From an uncultured beta proteobacterium (GTDB lineage Bacteria; Pseudomonadota; Gammaproteobacteria; Burkholderiales; Burkholderiaceae_C), in NCBI GenBank assembly GCA_903886275.1, contig CAISLN010000083.1:62001-126000 (forward strand): DNA of 64,000 nucleotides. The letters are read 5' to 3'. The notes beneath the pieces were generated by a model. It was not told where the DNA came from. It ran no database searches and saw nothing but the letters and a program-made list of their open reading frames with translations. Within the stretch, counting starts at the first letter, position 1, and every line of letters starts with the position of its first letter. Shown piece by piece: positions 28,564 through 38,437 of this stretch. The translations under genes and the position numbers were made by a program.

Positions 28564-29759
28564 TGCGCCCTGCCCGCATGTCCCCCGCCATGGTGGTGCT
28601 GACCCTCTCACTGCTGCTGGGACTGCAACCCATCACCACCGACCTGTATCTGCCGGCCCTGCCCGGCCTGACGCAGGACCTGGGTGCCAGCATGGCGCAA
28701 GCACAGCGCACCCTGAGCCAACTGCTGCTGGCCTTTGGCGCCTCGCAACTGGTCTGGGGCCCGGTGTCGGACCGCTTAGGGCGCAGGCCGGTGCTGCTGC
28801 TGGGCCTGCTGGCCTATTGGGTCGCCTCCGTGGGCAGCGCGCTGTCGGCGAGCATGGAGTTGCTGATTCTTTGGCGCACCCTGCAGGGCATTGCCATGGG
28901 GGCCGGCGTGGTGTGCGCCCGCGCGATCGTGCGCGACCTGTACACGCCGGCGCAGGGCGCCACCGCCATGTCCAAGGGACTGAGCGGCCTGGGTGTGATC
29001 GCCTGTCTGGCCGCACCCCTGGGCGGCGCAATCACCGCCTGGCTGGACTGGCATGCCGCCCTGCTGGGGCTGGCGGTTTTTGGCGCTGCCACCCTGGCGC
29101 TGGTTGCCTGGCGCTTTGAAGAAACCCTGGCACAGAAGAACCCGCAGGCCCTGCACTGGGGTCCCATGCTGCGCACCTGGCTGCTGATCCTGCGCACGCC
29201 GCAGTTTGTCGCCTTCTCGGCCCTGTCCATGGCCTCCTACGGCGGCCTGTTCACCTATCTGGCGGCCTCCTCCTTCGTCTATATCCGGGTGCTGGGCTTT
29301 AGCAGCACGCAATATGGCATGGCCATGTTTTTGAATGCCTTTGTCTACCTGCTGGGCACCTTTGCCTGCCGCCGCCTGGTGGCACGCTTGGGTGTGCGCC
29401 GCACGGTCGCTGTGGCGGGCCTCTTCACCCTGGCCGGTGGCGCTGGCATGGTCTTGCTGGCGCTCTGGGGTGTGGTGGCCGGATGGGCCATCATGCTGCC
29501 CATGAGCACCTTTATGTTTGCCCACGGCATCCACCAACCCTGCGGCCAGAGCGGCGCCGTGGCGCCCTTTCCTCAGGCGGCGGGTGCGGCCTCGGCGCTG
29601 AATGGTTTTTTGATGATGCTGGTGGCCTTTGCCACCGGTCAGTGGCTGGGCACGCATCTGGACGGCACGGTATTGCCCCTGGCCTATGCCATGGGTTTTT
29701 GGAGCCTGCTGCTGGCGCTCTCTGCCTGGATACTGGTACACCGTTATGGCCCCCGCTAA
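28563..29759 (+). CDS. Bcr/CflA-family drug-resistance MFS transporter
   Basis: A 398-residue MFS efflux pump. The N-terminal [18 protein letters not shown] and the loop motif [18 protein letters not shown] are typical of the Bcr/CflA (DHA1) subfamily, as is [23 protein letters not shown]. Twelve transmembrane segments are apparent. It starts inside the MATE stop codon and is followed by miaA within 10 bases. Substrate is unknown. Confidence 0.9.
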   Translation: MRPARMSPAMVVLTLSLLLGLQPITTDLYLPALPGLTQDLGASMAQAQRTLSQLLLAFGASQLVWGPVSDRLGRRPVLLLGLLAYWVASVGSALSASMELLILWRTLQGIAMGAGVVCARAIVRDLYTPAQGATAMSKGLSGLGVIACLAAPLGGAITAWLDWHAALLGLAVFGAATLALVAWRFEETLAQKNPQALHWGPMLRTWLLILRTPQFVAFSALSMASYGGLFTYLAASSFVYIRVLGFSSTQYGMAMFLNAFVYLLGTFACRRLVARLGVRRTVAVAGLFTLAGGAGMVLLALWGVVAGWAIMLPMSTFMFAHGIHQPCGQSGAVAPFPQAAGAASALNGFLMMLVAFATGQWLGTHLDGTVLPLAYAMGFWSLLLALSAWILVHRYGPR

Positions 29760-29766
29760 TTTACCC

Positions 29767-30765
29767 ATGCAACTCCCCTCCCCCCACCCCGCCAGTCCCG
29801 CGTTGACGCTCCCCGCGCTGCCGTTTTACATAGGCCTGGCCGGACCCACGGCGGCCGGCAAGACCGCAGCCGCCATGGAGATCGCGCGCCGTTACCCGGT
29901 AGAAATCATCAGCGTGGATTCGGCCCTGGTCTACCGCGGCATGGACATAGGCACGGCCAAACCCACTGCGGCCGAACAGGCCTGCGTGGTGCACCACCTG
30001 ATTGACATCCGCGACCCGCTGCAGGCCTATAGCGCGGCCGAATTCGTGCGCGATGCAAGCGCCCTCATCCAATCCATCCACGCGCGCGGCAAGCTGCCCC
30101 TGCTGGTGGGCGGCACCATGCTGTACTTCAAGGCGCTGGCCGAAGGGTTGAACGACATGCCACCGGCCAACGCCGAAGTGCGCGAATTACTGGCGCAGGA
30201 GGCCGCAGAAAAAGGCTGGCCCGCCCTGCACGCGCTGCTGGCCCAGGTAGACCCACTCACCGCCGCCCGCCTGGCCCCGGCCGACGGCCAGCGCATACAG
30301 CGCGCGCTGGAGGTCTACCGCATCAGCGGCCTGCCGCTGTCGCACTTCCATGCGGCGCAGGCGCAGGGGGCGCAGGCCCACAACAGCCTGCTGGTGTCGC
30401 TGGAGCCTGCCGACCGGGCCTGGCTGCACGCACGCATTGCCCAACGCTTTGATGCCATGCTGGAGGCCGGTTTTCTAGACGAGGTGCAAGCCCTGCGTGC
30501 GCGCGGCGACCTGCATGCCGATTTGCCCTCCATGCGCTGCGTCGGTTACCGCCAGGCCTGGGAGGCACTGGACGGGCAGTGGCCGCTGCGTGAGTTGCGT
30601 GACAAGGGCGTGTTTGCCACGCGCCAATTGGCCAAGCGCCAGATCACCTGGCTGCGCTCCATGGAGCAACGCAAGGTCGTGGCCTGTGAGCAGGAGGATG
30701 CGGTGGCGCAGGTGCTGCAACAGGTGCAGGCCGCCCTGCAACAACAACCCCCGCTCAGCGCCTGA
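29767..30765 (+). CDS. miaA: tRNA dimethylallyltransferase MiaA
   Basis: Adds the dimethylallyl group to A37 of tRNAs reading UNN codons. The 332 residues show the P-loop [15 protein letters not shown] (about 26-40), [17 protein letters not shown], the substrate-binding [18 protein letters not shown] and [10 protein letters not shown]. The C-terminal [11 protein letters not shown] and [12 protein letters not shown] blocks confirm MiaA. ATG 29767 fits the family N-terminus; ATG 29746 would overlap the MFS gene. Usually linked to mutL, it is here in an efflux-pump unit. Confidence 0.96.
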   Translation: MQLPSPHPASPALTLPALPFYIGLAGPTAAGKTAAAMEIARRYPVEIISVDSALVYRGMDIGTAKPTAAEQACVVHHLIDIRDPLQAYSAAEFVRDASALIQSIHARGKLPLLVGGTMLYFKALAEGLNDMPPANAEVRELLAQEAAEKGWPALHALLAQVDPLTAARLAPADGQRIQRALEVYRISGLPLSHFHAAQAQGAQAHNSLLVSLEPADRAWLHARIAQRFDAMLEAGFLDEVQALRARGDLHADLPSMRCVGYRQAWEALDGQWPLRELRDKGVFATRQLAKRQITWLRSMEQRKVVACEQEDAVAQVLQQVQAALQQQPPLSA

Positions 30766-30791
30766 AACCGGGCCATGCTACAAAGTCCGGC

Positions 30792-31442
30792 ATGACCCTG
30801 CAGCTCCACAATTTAAGCAAGCATTACGGCGACACGCCGGTGTTTTCCAAGGTCTCGCTGCGGGTGGCAGCCGGGGAATTTGTGGCCATCGTTGGCGAGT
30901 CGGGCGTGGGCAAATCCACCCTGCTCAACTGCATGGCCGGGTTAGACCATTGGGACGCGGGAACGGTGCAACTCGAAGGCGTGGACATCGGCGCTCTGGA
31001 CGAGGACGGCCGCGCGATGCTGCGCCGCGCCAAGGTCGGCTTTGTGTTCCAGGCCTTCCATGTGCTGCCCCATCTGGACGTGCTGCAAAACGTCTCCCTG
31101 CCCCTGTTGCTTTTGGGCCAGGCGCCGCAACAGCGGGCGCAGGCCATGCTGGAGGCCGTGGGCCTGGGTGCCCTCGGAGCAAGGTTGCCGCAACAGCTCA
31201 GCGGCGGCCAGTTGCAACGCGTGGCCATTGCCCGCGCCCTGGTGCACCAACCACGCCTGTTGTTGGCCGATGAGCCCACCGGCAACCTGGACCCCAACAC
31301 CGCTGCTTTAGTGATGCGGGCCCTGGTGCAGCAATGCCGCTCCCATGGTGCGGCCCTGGTGCTGGTGACCCATTCCGAGGCCGCCACCTCGGGCGCCGAC
31401 CGGGTACTGCATTTGCGTGCCGACGGCATGCACGCGGGCTAA
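30792..31442 (+). CDS. LolD/YbbA-like ABC transporter ATPase
   Basis: A 216-residue ABC ATPase of the MacB/LolD branch. Motifs: Walker A GESGVGKST (about 36-44), GFVFQAFHVLPHLDVLQNVSLP Q-loop block, signature LSGGQLQRVAIARAL, Walker B LLLADEPTGNLD and the switch histidine in LVTHSE. It is followed 7 bases later by its large permease. A TACAAA box ends 7 bases before the ATG without a Shine-Dalgarno. Probable role: powering a mechanotransmission-type complex acting on a lipid or lipoprotein; that is inferred from the family. Confidence 0.9.
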   Translation: MTLQLHNLSKHYGDTPVFSKVSLRVAAGEFVAIVGESGVGKSTLLNCMAGLDHWDAGTVQLEGVDIGALDEDGRAMLRRAKVGFVFQAFHVLPHLDVLQNVSLPLLLLGQAPQQRAQAMLEAVGLGALGARLPQQLSGGQLQRVAIARALVHQPRLLLADEPTGNLDPNTAALVMRALVQQCRSHGAALVLVTHSEAATSGADRVLHLRADGMHAG

Positions 31443-31449
31443 AGGGGCC

Positions 31450-34050
31450 ATGGCACGCGCTTCTTCGCCGCTGTGGCCGCTGCTGAAAAGTTTTTCGCGG
31501 CAGGAGCTGCTGCAGCACCCCTGGCGCAACCTGGCCGCCCTGGTGTCGGTGATGCTGGGCGTGGCGCTGGCGTTTTCGGTGCACCTGATCAATGCCTCGG
31601 CGCTCGATGAGTTTTCGCAGGCGCTGCGCGCTGTGGGCGGACAGGCCGATTTGGAGCTGCGCAGCAGCACAGTCAACGCCGAGCTGGATGAATCCTGGCT
31701 GGGCCGCTTGCGCCAGCAGCCCGAGGTGGCCCTGGCCGCGCCGGTGCTGGAGCTCAGCAGCTACGCCCTGTTGGCGCAAGCCGAGGACGGCAAGTCCAGG
31801 CGTCTGCCGCTGCGCCTGTTGGGCGTGGACCCGCTGCAGATTGCCAGGCTGGCGCCGGACCTGATGCCCCTGCCCGACAGCACCGAGGCCAGGCTGGAGC
31901 TGTTTGCGCCCGACCGCGTGTTTTTAAATGCCGCCGCCAGCCTGGCCCTGGGGTCGGGAAAGGTGCAACTGCAACAGGGCCTGCAGCTGCGAACGGTGAG
32001 CGTGGCGGGAAGTGTGCGTGCGGCGGGCGGCGCACTGGCGGTGATGGACATTGCAGCGGCGCAGGACTTTTTTAACCGGATGGGTCAGCTCAGCCGCATT
32101 GACATCCGGCTGCAGCCCGGCGCCGACCGCGAGGCCTTTGTGCAAAGGCTGCAGGCCAGCGCGGATTGGAACAGCAGCCTGCGCCTGGCCAAGCCGGGCG
32201 ACACGGCCGAGCGGCTGGGCAATCTGTCGCGCGCCTACCGCGTCAACCTGACAGTGCTGGCCCTGATTGCCCTGTTCACCGGCGGCTTTCTGGTGTTCTC
32301 GGTGCTGGCGCTGAGCGTGTCGCGCCGGGCCCAGCAATTTGCCCTCTTGGGCGTGCTGGGCCTGACCGGTGCCCAGCGCCTGCGCCTGGTGCTGCTGGAG
32401 GCTGCGGCCCTGGGTCTGCTGGGCAGTGTCTTGGGACTGGCACTGGGCACCGGTCTGGCGGCCATGGCGCTGCGCCTCTTGGGCGGGGACCTGGGTGGCG
32501 GCTATTTCTCCGGCGAAGCGCCGGCCTTGCAATGGAGCGGCGCGGCCGCAATGGTGTTTGGCAGCATGGGCCTGGCCACCGCGCTGGTGGGCGCCTGGTG
32601 GCCGGCCCGGCAGGCACAAGCGCTGCCCCCGGCACAAACCCTCAAGGGCCTGGGCGTGGTGCAGCCGCACCGCCACGCGGCCTGGATGGGCCCGGCCCTG
32701 CTCTTGGCGGGCGCCATGCTGGCACTGCTGCCACCGCTGTGGGACATGCCGCTGGGCGCCTATCTGGGCGTGGCCCTGTTGCTGCTGGGCGGCATCGCCT
32801 GCCTGCCCTGGCTGGTGGGCAGGGTGCTGGACCGGGTGGCGCCTCTGTTGGCGCAGCGCCTGCTGCCGCTGCTGGCGGTGGAGCGGGCCAGGCGCGTGCG
32901 CGAAAGCGCGGCCGTGGCCGTCAGCGGTGTGGTTGCGTCGCTCAGTCTGGCGGTGGCGCTGACGGTGATGGTGAGCAGCTTTCGCCATTCGGTCACCAGC
33001 TGGCTAGACACCGTGCTACCCGCTGCCCTGTATGTGCGCTCGGGTGTCGGCAGTGCTGCGGCGCAGGCCTATTTCGACCCGGCCTTTGTGCAGGCCGCCT
33101 CCACGCTGCCAGGGGTGCAGCGTCTGAGCGCCCAGCGCAACCTGCTGCTCAACCTGGACCCGGCCAAACCGCCCGTGGCGCTGGTGGTGCGCAACCTGGA
33201 GGGCCACCTTGAGGGCAGCGCTGCGAGCCCCCTGCCGCTGGTCGGAGCGGCGTTGCCAGTGCCGGCGGGAAAAATGGGCCTATACGTCAGCGAGGCAATG
33301 GTCGATCTGTATGGCGCACGCGTAGGCCAGGACTTTGCGCCGCTGCAACAGGCCTTTGAGGGCGGGGCCGGCAAACCAGTGGAATTTTTTGTCGCCGGCA
33401 TCTGGCGCGACTATGCGCGCCAGTTCGGCACCATCGCCATGGACCGCGCCGACTATGCCCGCCTGAGCCGAGATGAGCGCGTCAACGACCTGGCCTTCTG
33501 GCTCACACCCGAGGCCAGCACCGAGGGCGTGGAGCAGTCCCTGCGCGAGCTGGCAGACCGGCAATCACCAGGCGCCGGGCAACTGCTGGAATTCAGCTCG
33601 GCCACCCAGCTGCGCGCCACCACGCTGCGCATTTTTGACCGCAGCTTTGCCGTCACCTACTGGCTGCAGGCGGTGGCCGTGGGCATAGGCCTGTTTGGCA
33701 TTGCCGCCAGCTTCAGCGCCCAGGTGCTGGCAAGGCGCAAGGAGTTTGGCCTGTTGGCACACCTGGGGCTGACGCGCAAACAAATCCTGCGCGTGGTGGC
33801 CACCGAGGGCGCGGCCTGGACCGGCCTGGGCGCGATCGCCGGACTGGCCCTGGGGCTGGCCGTGGCGGTGGTGCTGGTGAAGGTGGTGAACCCGCAAAGC
33901 TTTCACTGGAGCATGGAGCTCAGCCTGCCCTGGGCGCGCCTGCTGGGCCTGGCCCTGTCGGTGGTGGCGGCCGGCACGCTGACGGCCTGGCTCTCGGGCC
34001 AGGCAGCGGCCGGGCGTGACGCGGTGCTGGCGGTGAAGGAAGACTGGTAG
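31450..34050 (+). CDS. FtsX-like ABC transporter permease
   Basis: An 866-residue protein with the YbbP/AttF-type layout: one N-terminal transmembrane helix (about 25-45), a large periplasmic domain (about 45-265), three helices of a first FtsX block (about 270-395), a two-helix middle, a second periplasmic domain (about 510-740) and a final FtsX block of three helices (about 750-850). FtsX-domain marks are SRRAQQFALLGVLGLTGAQRL and ARRKEFGLLAHLGLTRKQIL. It pairs with the ATPase just upstream. The cargo is not identifiable from sequence. Confidence 0.9.
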   Translation: MARASSPLWPLLKSFSRQELLQHPWRNLAALVSVMLGVALAFSVHLINASALDEFSQALRAVGGQADLELRSSTVNAELDESWLGRLRQQPEVALAAPVLELSSYALLAQAEDGKSRRLPLRLLGVDPLQIARLAPDLMPLPDSTEARLELFAPDRVFLNAAASLALGSGKVQLQQGLQLRTVSVAGSVRAAGGALAVMDIAAAQDFFNRMGQLSRIDIRLQPGADREAFVQRLQASADWNSSLRLAKPGDTAERLGNLSRAYRVNLTVLALIALFTGGFLVFSVLALSVSRRAQQFALLGVLGLTGAQRLRLVLLEAAALGLLGSVLGLALGTGLAAMALRLLGGDLGGGYFSGEAPALQWSGAAAMVFGSMGLATALVGAWWPARQAQALPPAQTLKGLGVVQPHRHAAWMGPALLLAGAMLALLPPLWDMPLGAYLGVALLLLGGIACLPWLVGRVLDRVAPLLAQRLLPLLAVERARRVRESAAVAVSGVVASLSLAVALTVMVSSFRHSVTSWLDTVLPAALYVRSGVGSAAAQAYFDPAFVQAASTLPGVQRLSAQRNLLLNLDPAKPPVALVVRNLEGHLEGSAASPLPLVGAALPVPAGKMGLYVSEAMVDLYGARVGQDFAPLQQAFEGGAGKPVEFFVAGIWRDYARQFGTIAMDRADYARLSRDERVNDLAFWLTPEASTEGVEQSLRELADRQSPGAGQLLEFSSATQLRATTLRIFDRSFAVTYWLQAVAVGIGLFGIAASFSAQVLARRKEFGLLAHLGLTRKQILRVVATEGAAWTGLGAIAGLALGLAVAVVLVKVVNPQSFHWSMELSLPWARLLGLALSVVAAGTLTAWLSGQAAAGRDAVLAVKEDW

Positions 34051-34083
34051 CGCGCAAGGCACAGCCGCTTGCTAAGATGACCT

Positions 34084-35163
34084 ATGCCAAACCGCGACCA
34101 CTTGCCATCCACCCCGGCACAGGCCTGGCTTAGCCAGGCGATTGCCGCCATCGACGCCGACTACCAGCGCAGCGCCGATACCCATCTGATTGCCCTGGCG
34201 CTGCCGGGCCTGGCCCAAGACGGCATAGACCTGTACCTGAAGGACGAGTCCACCCACCCCACGGGCAGCCTCAAGCACCGGTTGGCGCGCTCGCTATTTT
34301 TGTATGCCCTGTGCAATGGCTGGGTGCATGCGGGCTCCACCCTCGTCGAGGCGTCGAGTGGCTCGACCGCTGTCAGCGAGGCCTACTTTGCGCGCCTGCT
34401 CGGACTGCCCTTTGTGGCGGTGATGGCGCGCAACACCTCGGCCGAGAAGATTGCCCAGATCGGCTTTTACGGCGGGCGCTGTGAGCTGGTGGACAACACC
34501 TCACAAGTCTATGAGCGGGCCCAGGCGATTGCGGACGAGACCGGCGGGCATTACATGGACCAGTTCGGCTATGCCGAGCGGGCCACCGACTGGCGCGGCA
34601 ACAACAACATCGCGCAAAGCATGTTCAGCCAGATGGCGCGCGAACGCCATCCCGTCCCGCGCTGGGTGGTGGTGGGTGCGGGCACAGGCGGCACCAGCGC
34701 CACCATAGGCCGCTTTCTGCGCTACCAGCGCCATGCCACCGAGCTCTGTGTGGCCGACCCTGCCGGTTCGGTGTTTGGCGCCTACCACCGCAGTGGCGAC
34801 AAGGGGCTGACCGGTGCGGGCTCGCGCATCGAAGGCATTGGCCGCCCGCGCGTGGAGGCCAGCTTTATCCGCAGCGTGGTGGACCGCATGCTCGAAGTAG
34901 CCGATGTCGATTCGATTGCCGCCATGCGCTTGCTCTCCGAACTGCTGGGCCGCAAGGTCGGACCTTCCACCGGCACCAACCTGGTGGGCATGCTGGCGCT
35001 GGCCGGTGAGATGCGCGCACGCGGCGAGCGGGGTTCCATCCTGTCGCTGCTGTGCGATGCCGGCGAGCGCTACCTGCCCAGCTACCACAACCCGGATTGG
35101 GTGCAGCAGCAGTTTGGCGACTGTGCGCCAGCCGAGCAGCGCCTGCGCGCGGCGCTGTGCTAG
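34084..35163 (+). CDS. PLP-dependent cysteine synthase/desulfhydrase-family enzyme
   Basis: Fold-type II PLP enzyme of 359 residues, resembling the Cds1-like cysteine desulfhydrase group more than CysK or CysM. The PLP lysine is in [15 protein letters not shown] (about 59-65), the carboxylate-binding loop is [13 protein letters not shown] and the phosphate-binding loop is [16 protein letters not shown]. The usual CysK FNPxxSxKDR block is changed to HPTGSLKHR. The reaction (H2S release from cysteine, or synthesis) is not decided by sequence. It is inserted between the FtsX-like permease and the AttH-like gene. A TAAGAT box lies 5 bases before the ATG. Confidence 0.85.
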   Translation: MPNRDHLPSTPAQAWLSQAIAAIDADYQRSADTHLIALALPGLAQDGIDLYLKDESTHPTGSLKHRLARSLFLYALCNGWVHAGSTLVEASSGSTAVSEAYFARLLGLPFVAVMARNTSAEKIAQIGFYGGRCELVDNTSQVYERAQAIADETGGHYMDQFGYAERATDWRGNNNIAQSMFSQMARERHPVPRWVVVGAGTGGTSATIGRFLRYQRHATELCVADPAGSVFGAYHRSGDKGLTGAGSRIEGIGRPRVEASFIRSVVDRMLEVADVDSIAAMRLLSELLGRKVGPSTGTNLVGMLALAGEMRARGERGSILSLLCDAGERYLPSYHNPDWVQQQFGDCAPAEQRLRAALC

Positions 35164-35187
35164 CACGCTGATGACAGGACCGCGCGC

Positions 35188-36294
35188 ATGAACCCCGCCA
35201 ATCGGCGCCAGTGGCTTGCGCTGGCCACCGGCGGGCTGGGACTGGCGGCGGCGCAAGCCGGCACACCAGCGACCAGCCAGCCCCGCACACTGATTTTTCC
35301 ACGCGATGCCGGTGCGCACACCGACTTCAAGACCGAGTGGTGGTACCTCACCGGCTGGGCCAATCGTCCAGAGGCGCAGGCGGCCTATGGCTTTCAGATC
35401 ACCTTTTTTCGCAGCCGGGTCGAGGGCACGCAGTCCATGCGTTCGCGCCTGGCCGCGCGCCAACTGCTGTTTGCCCATGCGGCCCTCACCGATGTGGCGG
35501 GCAAGCGCCTGTGGCATGACCAACGCATTGCCCGCTGGTCGGGCGAGGCGCCGGGGCAAAACCCGGCCGACAGCGCCTCGGCCAGCAGCTTGGATACCGG
35601 CGTCGTGCTGCAAGACTGGTCGCTGCTGCGCGAGGGCGCGGACCTGCACGCGGCCATCCGCGCAGAAAACTTTTCCATGGACCTGCGCTTTGCCAGCACG
35701 CAGCCCTTGCTGCTGCAGGGCGACCAAGGCCTGTCGCGCAAGGGCCCCAATGCCAGCCAGACCAGTTACTACTACAGCCTGCCGCAGTTGCAGGTCAGTG
35801 GCAGCCTGACGCTACAGGGCAAGTCCCTGCAACTGGCCAGCGGCAGCACCGCCTGGCTGGACCATGAGTGGAGCCAGCAGCTGCTGCAGGGTGGCGCCGT
35901 GGGCTGGGACTGGCTGGGCATCAACCTGTTTGATGGCAGCGCGCTGACCGCCTTTAGGCTGCGCGACCAGAGCGGCGAGGCGGTCTGGGACGGCGGCTCG
36001 TTTCGCGCTGGCAGCAGCCTGTACACCTTTCGCCAGGGCGAAGTCAGCTTCAAGGCCCTGCGCTTTTGGCGCAGCCCGGCCAGCCGCGCCAACTACCCCG
36101 TAGAGTGGCTGCTGCGCACCCCGGCGGACTTCTATACCGTCAAGGCGGTGCTGGACAATCAGGAGCTCGACAGCAGCAACTCCACCGGCGCCATCTACTG
36201 GGAAGGCCTGTGCGAGGTCTGGGACAGCAACAACAAAAAAGTCGGGCGCGGCTATCTGGAAATGACCGGCTATGCTTCGCCCCTCAGAATGTAG
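35188..36294 (+). CDS. AttH/CrtC-like exported lipocalin-fold protein
   Basis: A 368-residue protein of the AttH/CrtC (carotenoid 1,2-hydratase-like) superfamily with two lipocalin-like barrels. The hallmark DFKTEWWYLTGWA (about 46-58) and the second-barrel AWLDHEWSQQLL and GWDWLGINLFDG are clear. The N-terminus is a possible Tat or Sec export signal (NRRQWLALATGGLGLAAAQA). In attEFGH-type clusters such a protein accompanies an ATPase and FtsX-like permease, which matches this context. Biochemical role is unknown; carotenoid hydration is unlikely, since no other crt gene is present. Confidence 0.87.
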   Translation: MNPANRRQWLALATGGLGLAAAQAGTPATSQPRTLIFPRDAGAHTDFKTEWWYLTGWANRPEAQAAYGFQITFFRSRVEGTQSMRSRLAARQLLFAHAALTDVAGKRLWHDQRIARWSGEAPGQNPADSASASSLDTGVVLQDWSLLREGADLHAAIRAENFSMDLRFASTQPLLLQGDQGLSRKGPNASQTSYYYSLPQLQVSGSLTLQGKSLQLASGSTAWLDHEWSQQLLQGGAVGWDWLGINLFDGSALTAFRLRDQSGEAVWDGGSFRAGSSLYTFRQGEVSFKALRFWRSPASRANYPVEWLLRTPADFYTVKAVLDNQELDSSNSTGAIYWEGLCEVWDSNNKKVGRGYLEMTGYASPLRM

Positions 36295-36304
36295 CCCTCA
36301 CTGA

Positions 36305-38089
36305 ATGCCCATGACACCCAAAGAACGCCCCAAGGCCAGCAACCCCAAATCCCTCTCCGGCCTGTTGCCCTTTCTGCGGCCCTACCGCCTGCGCATCGGT
36401 CTGGCCCTGTGCTTTTTGGTGCTGGCGGCGGTGTCCACGCTGGCCTTTCCGCTGGCGCTGCGCAGCCTGATCGATGGCGGCCTGGTGCAGACCGACAAGG
36501 GCGAGCAACTGATGGCGCTGCGCCAACATTTCGGCCTGATGTTTGCCGTGGCCGTGGCCCTGGGGGTGTTTTCTGCCGGGCGCTTTTACATGGTCAGCTG
36601 GCTGGGCGAGCGCGTCACGGCCGACCTGCGCAACGCGGTCTACTCCCATGTGCTGCACCAGAGTCCGGAGTTCTTTGAGACCACCCAGACCGGCGAGGTG
36701 CTGTCGCGCCTGTCGGCCGACACCACGCTGGTGCAAACCGTGGTCGGCTCCTCGCTGAGCATGGGTCTGCGCAACCTGGTGATGGGCATTGGCGCCCTGG
36801 GCATTCTGGTCTGGACCAACCCCATCGTGATGCTGGCGGTGACCGGTGTGCTGGTGCTGATTGTGGTGCCCAGCGTGTGGTTCGGGCGGCGCGTGCGCAA
36901 GCTCTCGCGCGCCAGCCAGGACCGCATCGCCGACTCCAGCGCGATTGCCGCCGAGGTGCTCAACGCCATTCCAGTGGTGCAAAGCTACAACGCCGAGGGC
37001 CGGGAATCGCAGCGTTTCAACACCGCCACCGGCAATGCCTTTGAGACCGCTATACGCCGCACCAAGGCGCGCACGCTGCTGGTCGCGTTCATCATCATTG
37101 CCACCTCGGCCGCCCTGCTGTGGGGCCTGTACCAGGGCACACAGGCGGTCATGGCGGGCAGCATCACAGCCGGTCATCTGGGCCAGAGCGTGGTCTATGT
37201 GATCATCCTGGCCGGTGCCTTTGCGGTGCTCGGCGAGGTCTATGGCGATCTGCTGCGCGCCGCCGGTGCCACCGAGCGCCTGATGGAGCTGCTGCACACG
37301 CAGTCGCCCATCACCTCACCGGCGCAACCCGTAGCTGCCAGCATGGCAGTTTCGGGCAGCGCGCTGAGCTTTGACGGCGTTGGCTTTCACTACCCCTCGC
37401 GACCCAAGCAGGCGGCGTTGGCAGGCTTCGCATTGCAGATTCAGCCCGGCCAAACGGTGGCCATCGTCGGCCCCAGCGGCGCGGGCAAGAGCACGGTGTT
37501 CCAACTCTTGCTGCGCTTTTACGACGCACAGAGCGGGTGCATCCGGCTCGACGGTGTGGACACGCGCCAACTGTCGCTGCAGGACCTGCGCGAACGCGTG
37601 GGCATAGTGCCGCAGGACGCGGTGATCTTCTCCACCTCGGCGCTGGAGAACATTCGTTACGGCAAGCCCGGCGCCAGCGATGCCGAGGTGCGCGTGGCCG
37701 CCACAGCGGCCTTTGCCGACGGCTTTATCACCGCCCTGCCCCAGGGCTATGACACCTTTTTGGGTGAGCGCGGTGTGCGCCTGTCTGGCGGCCAGCGCCA
37801 GCGCATTGCGATTGCCCGCGCCATGCTCAAAAACCCGCCGCTGCTGCTCTTGGATGAAGCCACCAGCGCGCTCGATGCCGAGAGCGAACGCGTGGTGCAA
37901 GACGCGCTGGAATCGGCCATGCAGGGCCGCACGACGCTGGTAATTGCGCACCGACTGGCCACGGTGCAAAAGGCCGACCTGATTGTGGTGCTGGACCACG
38001 GCACCCTGGTGGAACAGGGCACGCACGCCGAACTGGTGGCGCAGGGTGGCGTGTACGCCGGTCTGGCGGCGCTGCAGTTCAACGCCTGA
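36305..38089 (+). CDS. MsbA-type ABC exporter (fused permease-ATPase)
   Basis: A 594-residue ABCB half-transporter that should act as a homodimer. The N-terminal membrane domain (about 20-320, six helices) is followed by an ATPase (about 350-590) with Walker A GPSGAGKST, Q-loop VPQDAVIFSTSALENI, signature LSGGQRQRIAIARAM, Walker B LLLLDEATSALD and switch IAHRLATV. It resembles lipid A or multidrug exporters, but essential MsbA is usually beside lpxK, which is absent here, so a multidrug or lipid exporter is the safer call. It starts 10 bases after the AttH-like gene. Confidence 0.9.
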   Translation: MPMTPKERPKASNPKSLSGLLPFLRPYRLRIGLALCFLVLAAVSTLAFPLALRSLIDGGLVQTDKGEQLMALRQHFGLMFAVAVALGVFSAGRFYMVSWLGERVTADLRNAVYSHVLHQSPEFFETTQTGEVLSRLSADTTLVQTVVGSSLSMGLRNLVMGIGALGILVWTNPIVMLAVTGVLVLIVVPSVWFGRRVRKLSRASQDRIADSSAIAAEVLNAIPVVQSYNAEGRESQRFNTATGNAFETAIRRTKARTLLVAFIIIATSAALLWGLYQGTQAVMAGSITAGHLGQSVVYVIILAGAFAVLGEVYGDLLRAAGATERLMELLHTQSPITSPAQPVAASMAVSGSALSFDGVGFHYPSRPKQAALAGFALQIQPGQTVAIVGPSGAGKSTVFQLLLRFYDAQSGCIRLDGVDTRQLSLQDLRERVGIVPQDAVIFSTSALENIRYGKPGASDAEVRVAATAAFADGFITALPQGYDTFLGERGVRLSGGQRQRIAIARAMLKNPPLLLLDEATSALDAESERVVQDALESAMQGRTTLVIAHRLATVQKADLIVVLDHGTLVEQGTHAELVAQGGVYAGLAALQFNA

Positions 38090-38146
38090 TTGCGTTTCCA
38101 AATCGCTTGCGCAATGGGTCGCAGCGGCCCGGCAAAGTCGCCTGTC

Positions 38147-38175
38147 TTGAATTCTGCAGGCGCCGTCCCTACACT
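38147..38175 (+). promoter_or_regulatory. Candidate sigma70-type promoter for the small Ala-rich genes
   Basis: TTGAAT (38147-38152) and TACACT (38170-38175) are separated by exactly 17 bases, each matching 4 of 6 consensus positions. A start near 38182 would give a short leader containing GGGGAG before the ATG at 38208. Confidence 0.5.
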
Positions 38176-38207
38176 CGGATCACTATATGCAGTCCGGGGA
38201 GTACGCC

Positions 38208-38423
38208 ATGTCGGCCATCAAAACCAATGCCTACCAAGCCAGCACCGAGCGCCAGCAATTGGCAAAGGCCTCCGAAGCCAGGTCCGATGCGCAGGCCTTG
38301 GCTGCCAAAAAAACTGCAGAAAAGGCCGCTGCTGCCAAGGCCGCTGAAAACCGCACCGAGCAACAACCCACCACGAATAACCAGGGCCAGACCATCGGCT
38401 CACGGTTGAACGTCAGCGCCTAA
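38208..38423 (+). CDS. Small hypothetical Ala/Lys-rich protein
   Basis: A 71-residue hydrophilic protein rich in Ala, Lys, Gln and Thr, predicted mainly helical (about 12-50) with an unstructured polar tail; no signal peptide or cysteines. The ATG at 38208 has a strong Shine-Dalgarno (GGGGAG) and a promoter candidate upstream, which argue that it is expressed; an earlier in-frame ATG at 38187 would lack both. I recognise no family. It is followed 14 bases later by another small helical protein, so the pair is probably one unit. Confidence 0.65.
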   Translation: MSAIKTNAYQASTERQQLAKASEARSDAQALAAKKTAEKAAAAKAAENRTEQQPTTNNQGQTIGSRLNVSA

Positions 38424-38437
38424 GCGCTGCTCGCGCC

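Noticed and set aside
31450..36294. Carotenoid biosynthesis locus, because of the CrtC-like fold
   Set aside because: No phytoene synthase, desaturase or other crt genes are present; the neighbours fit an AttEFGH-type cluster.
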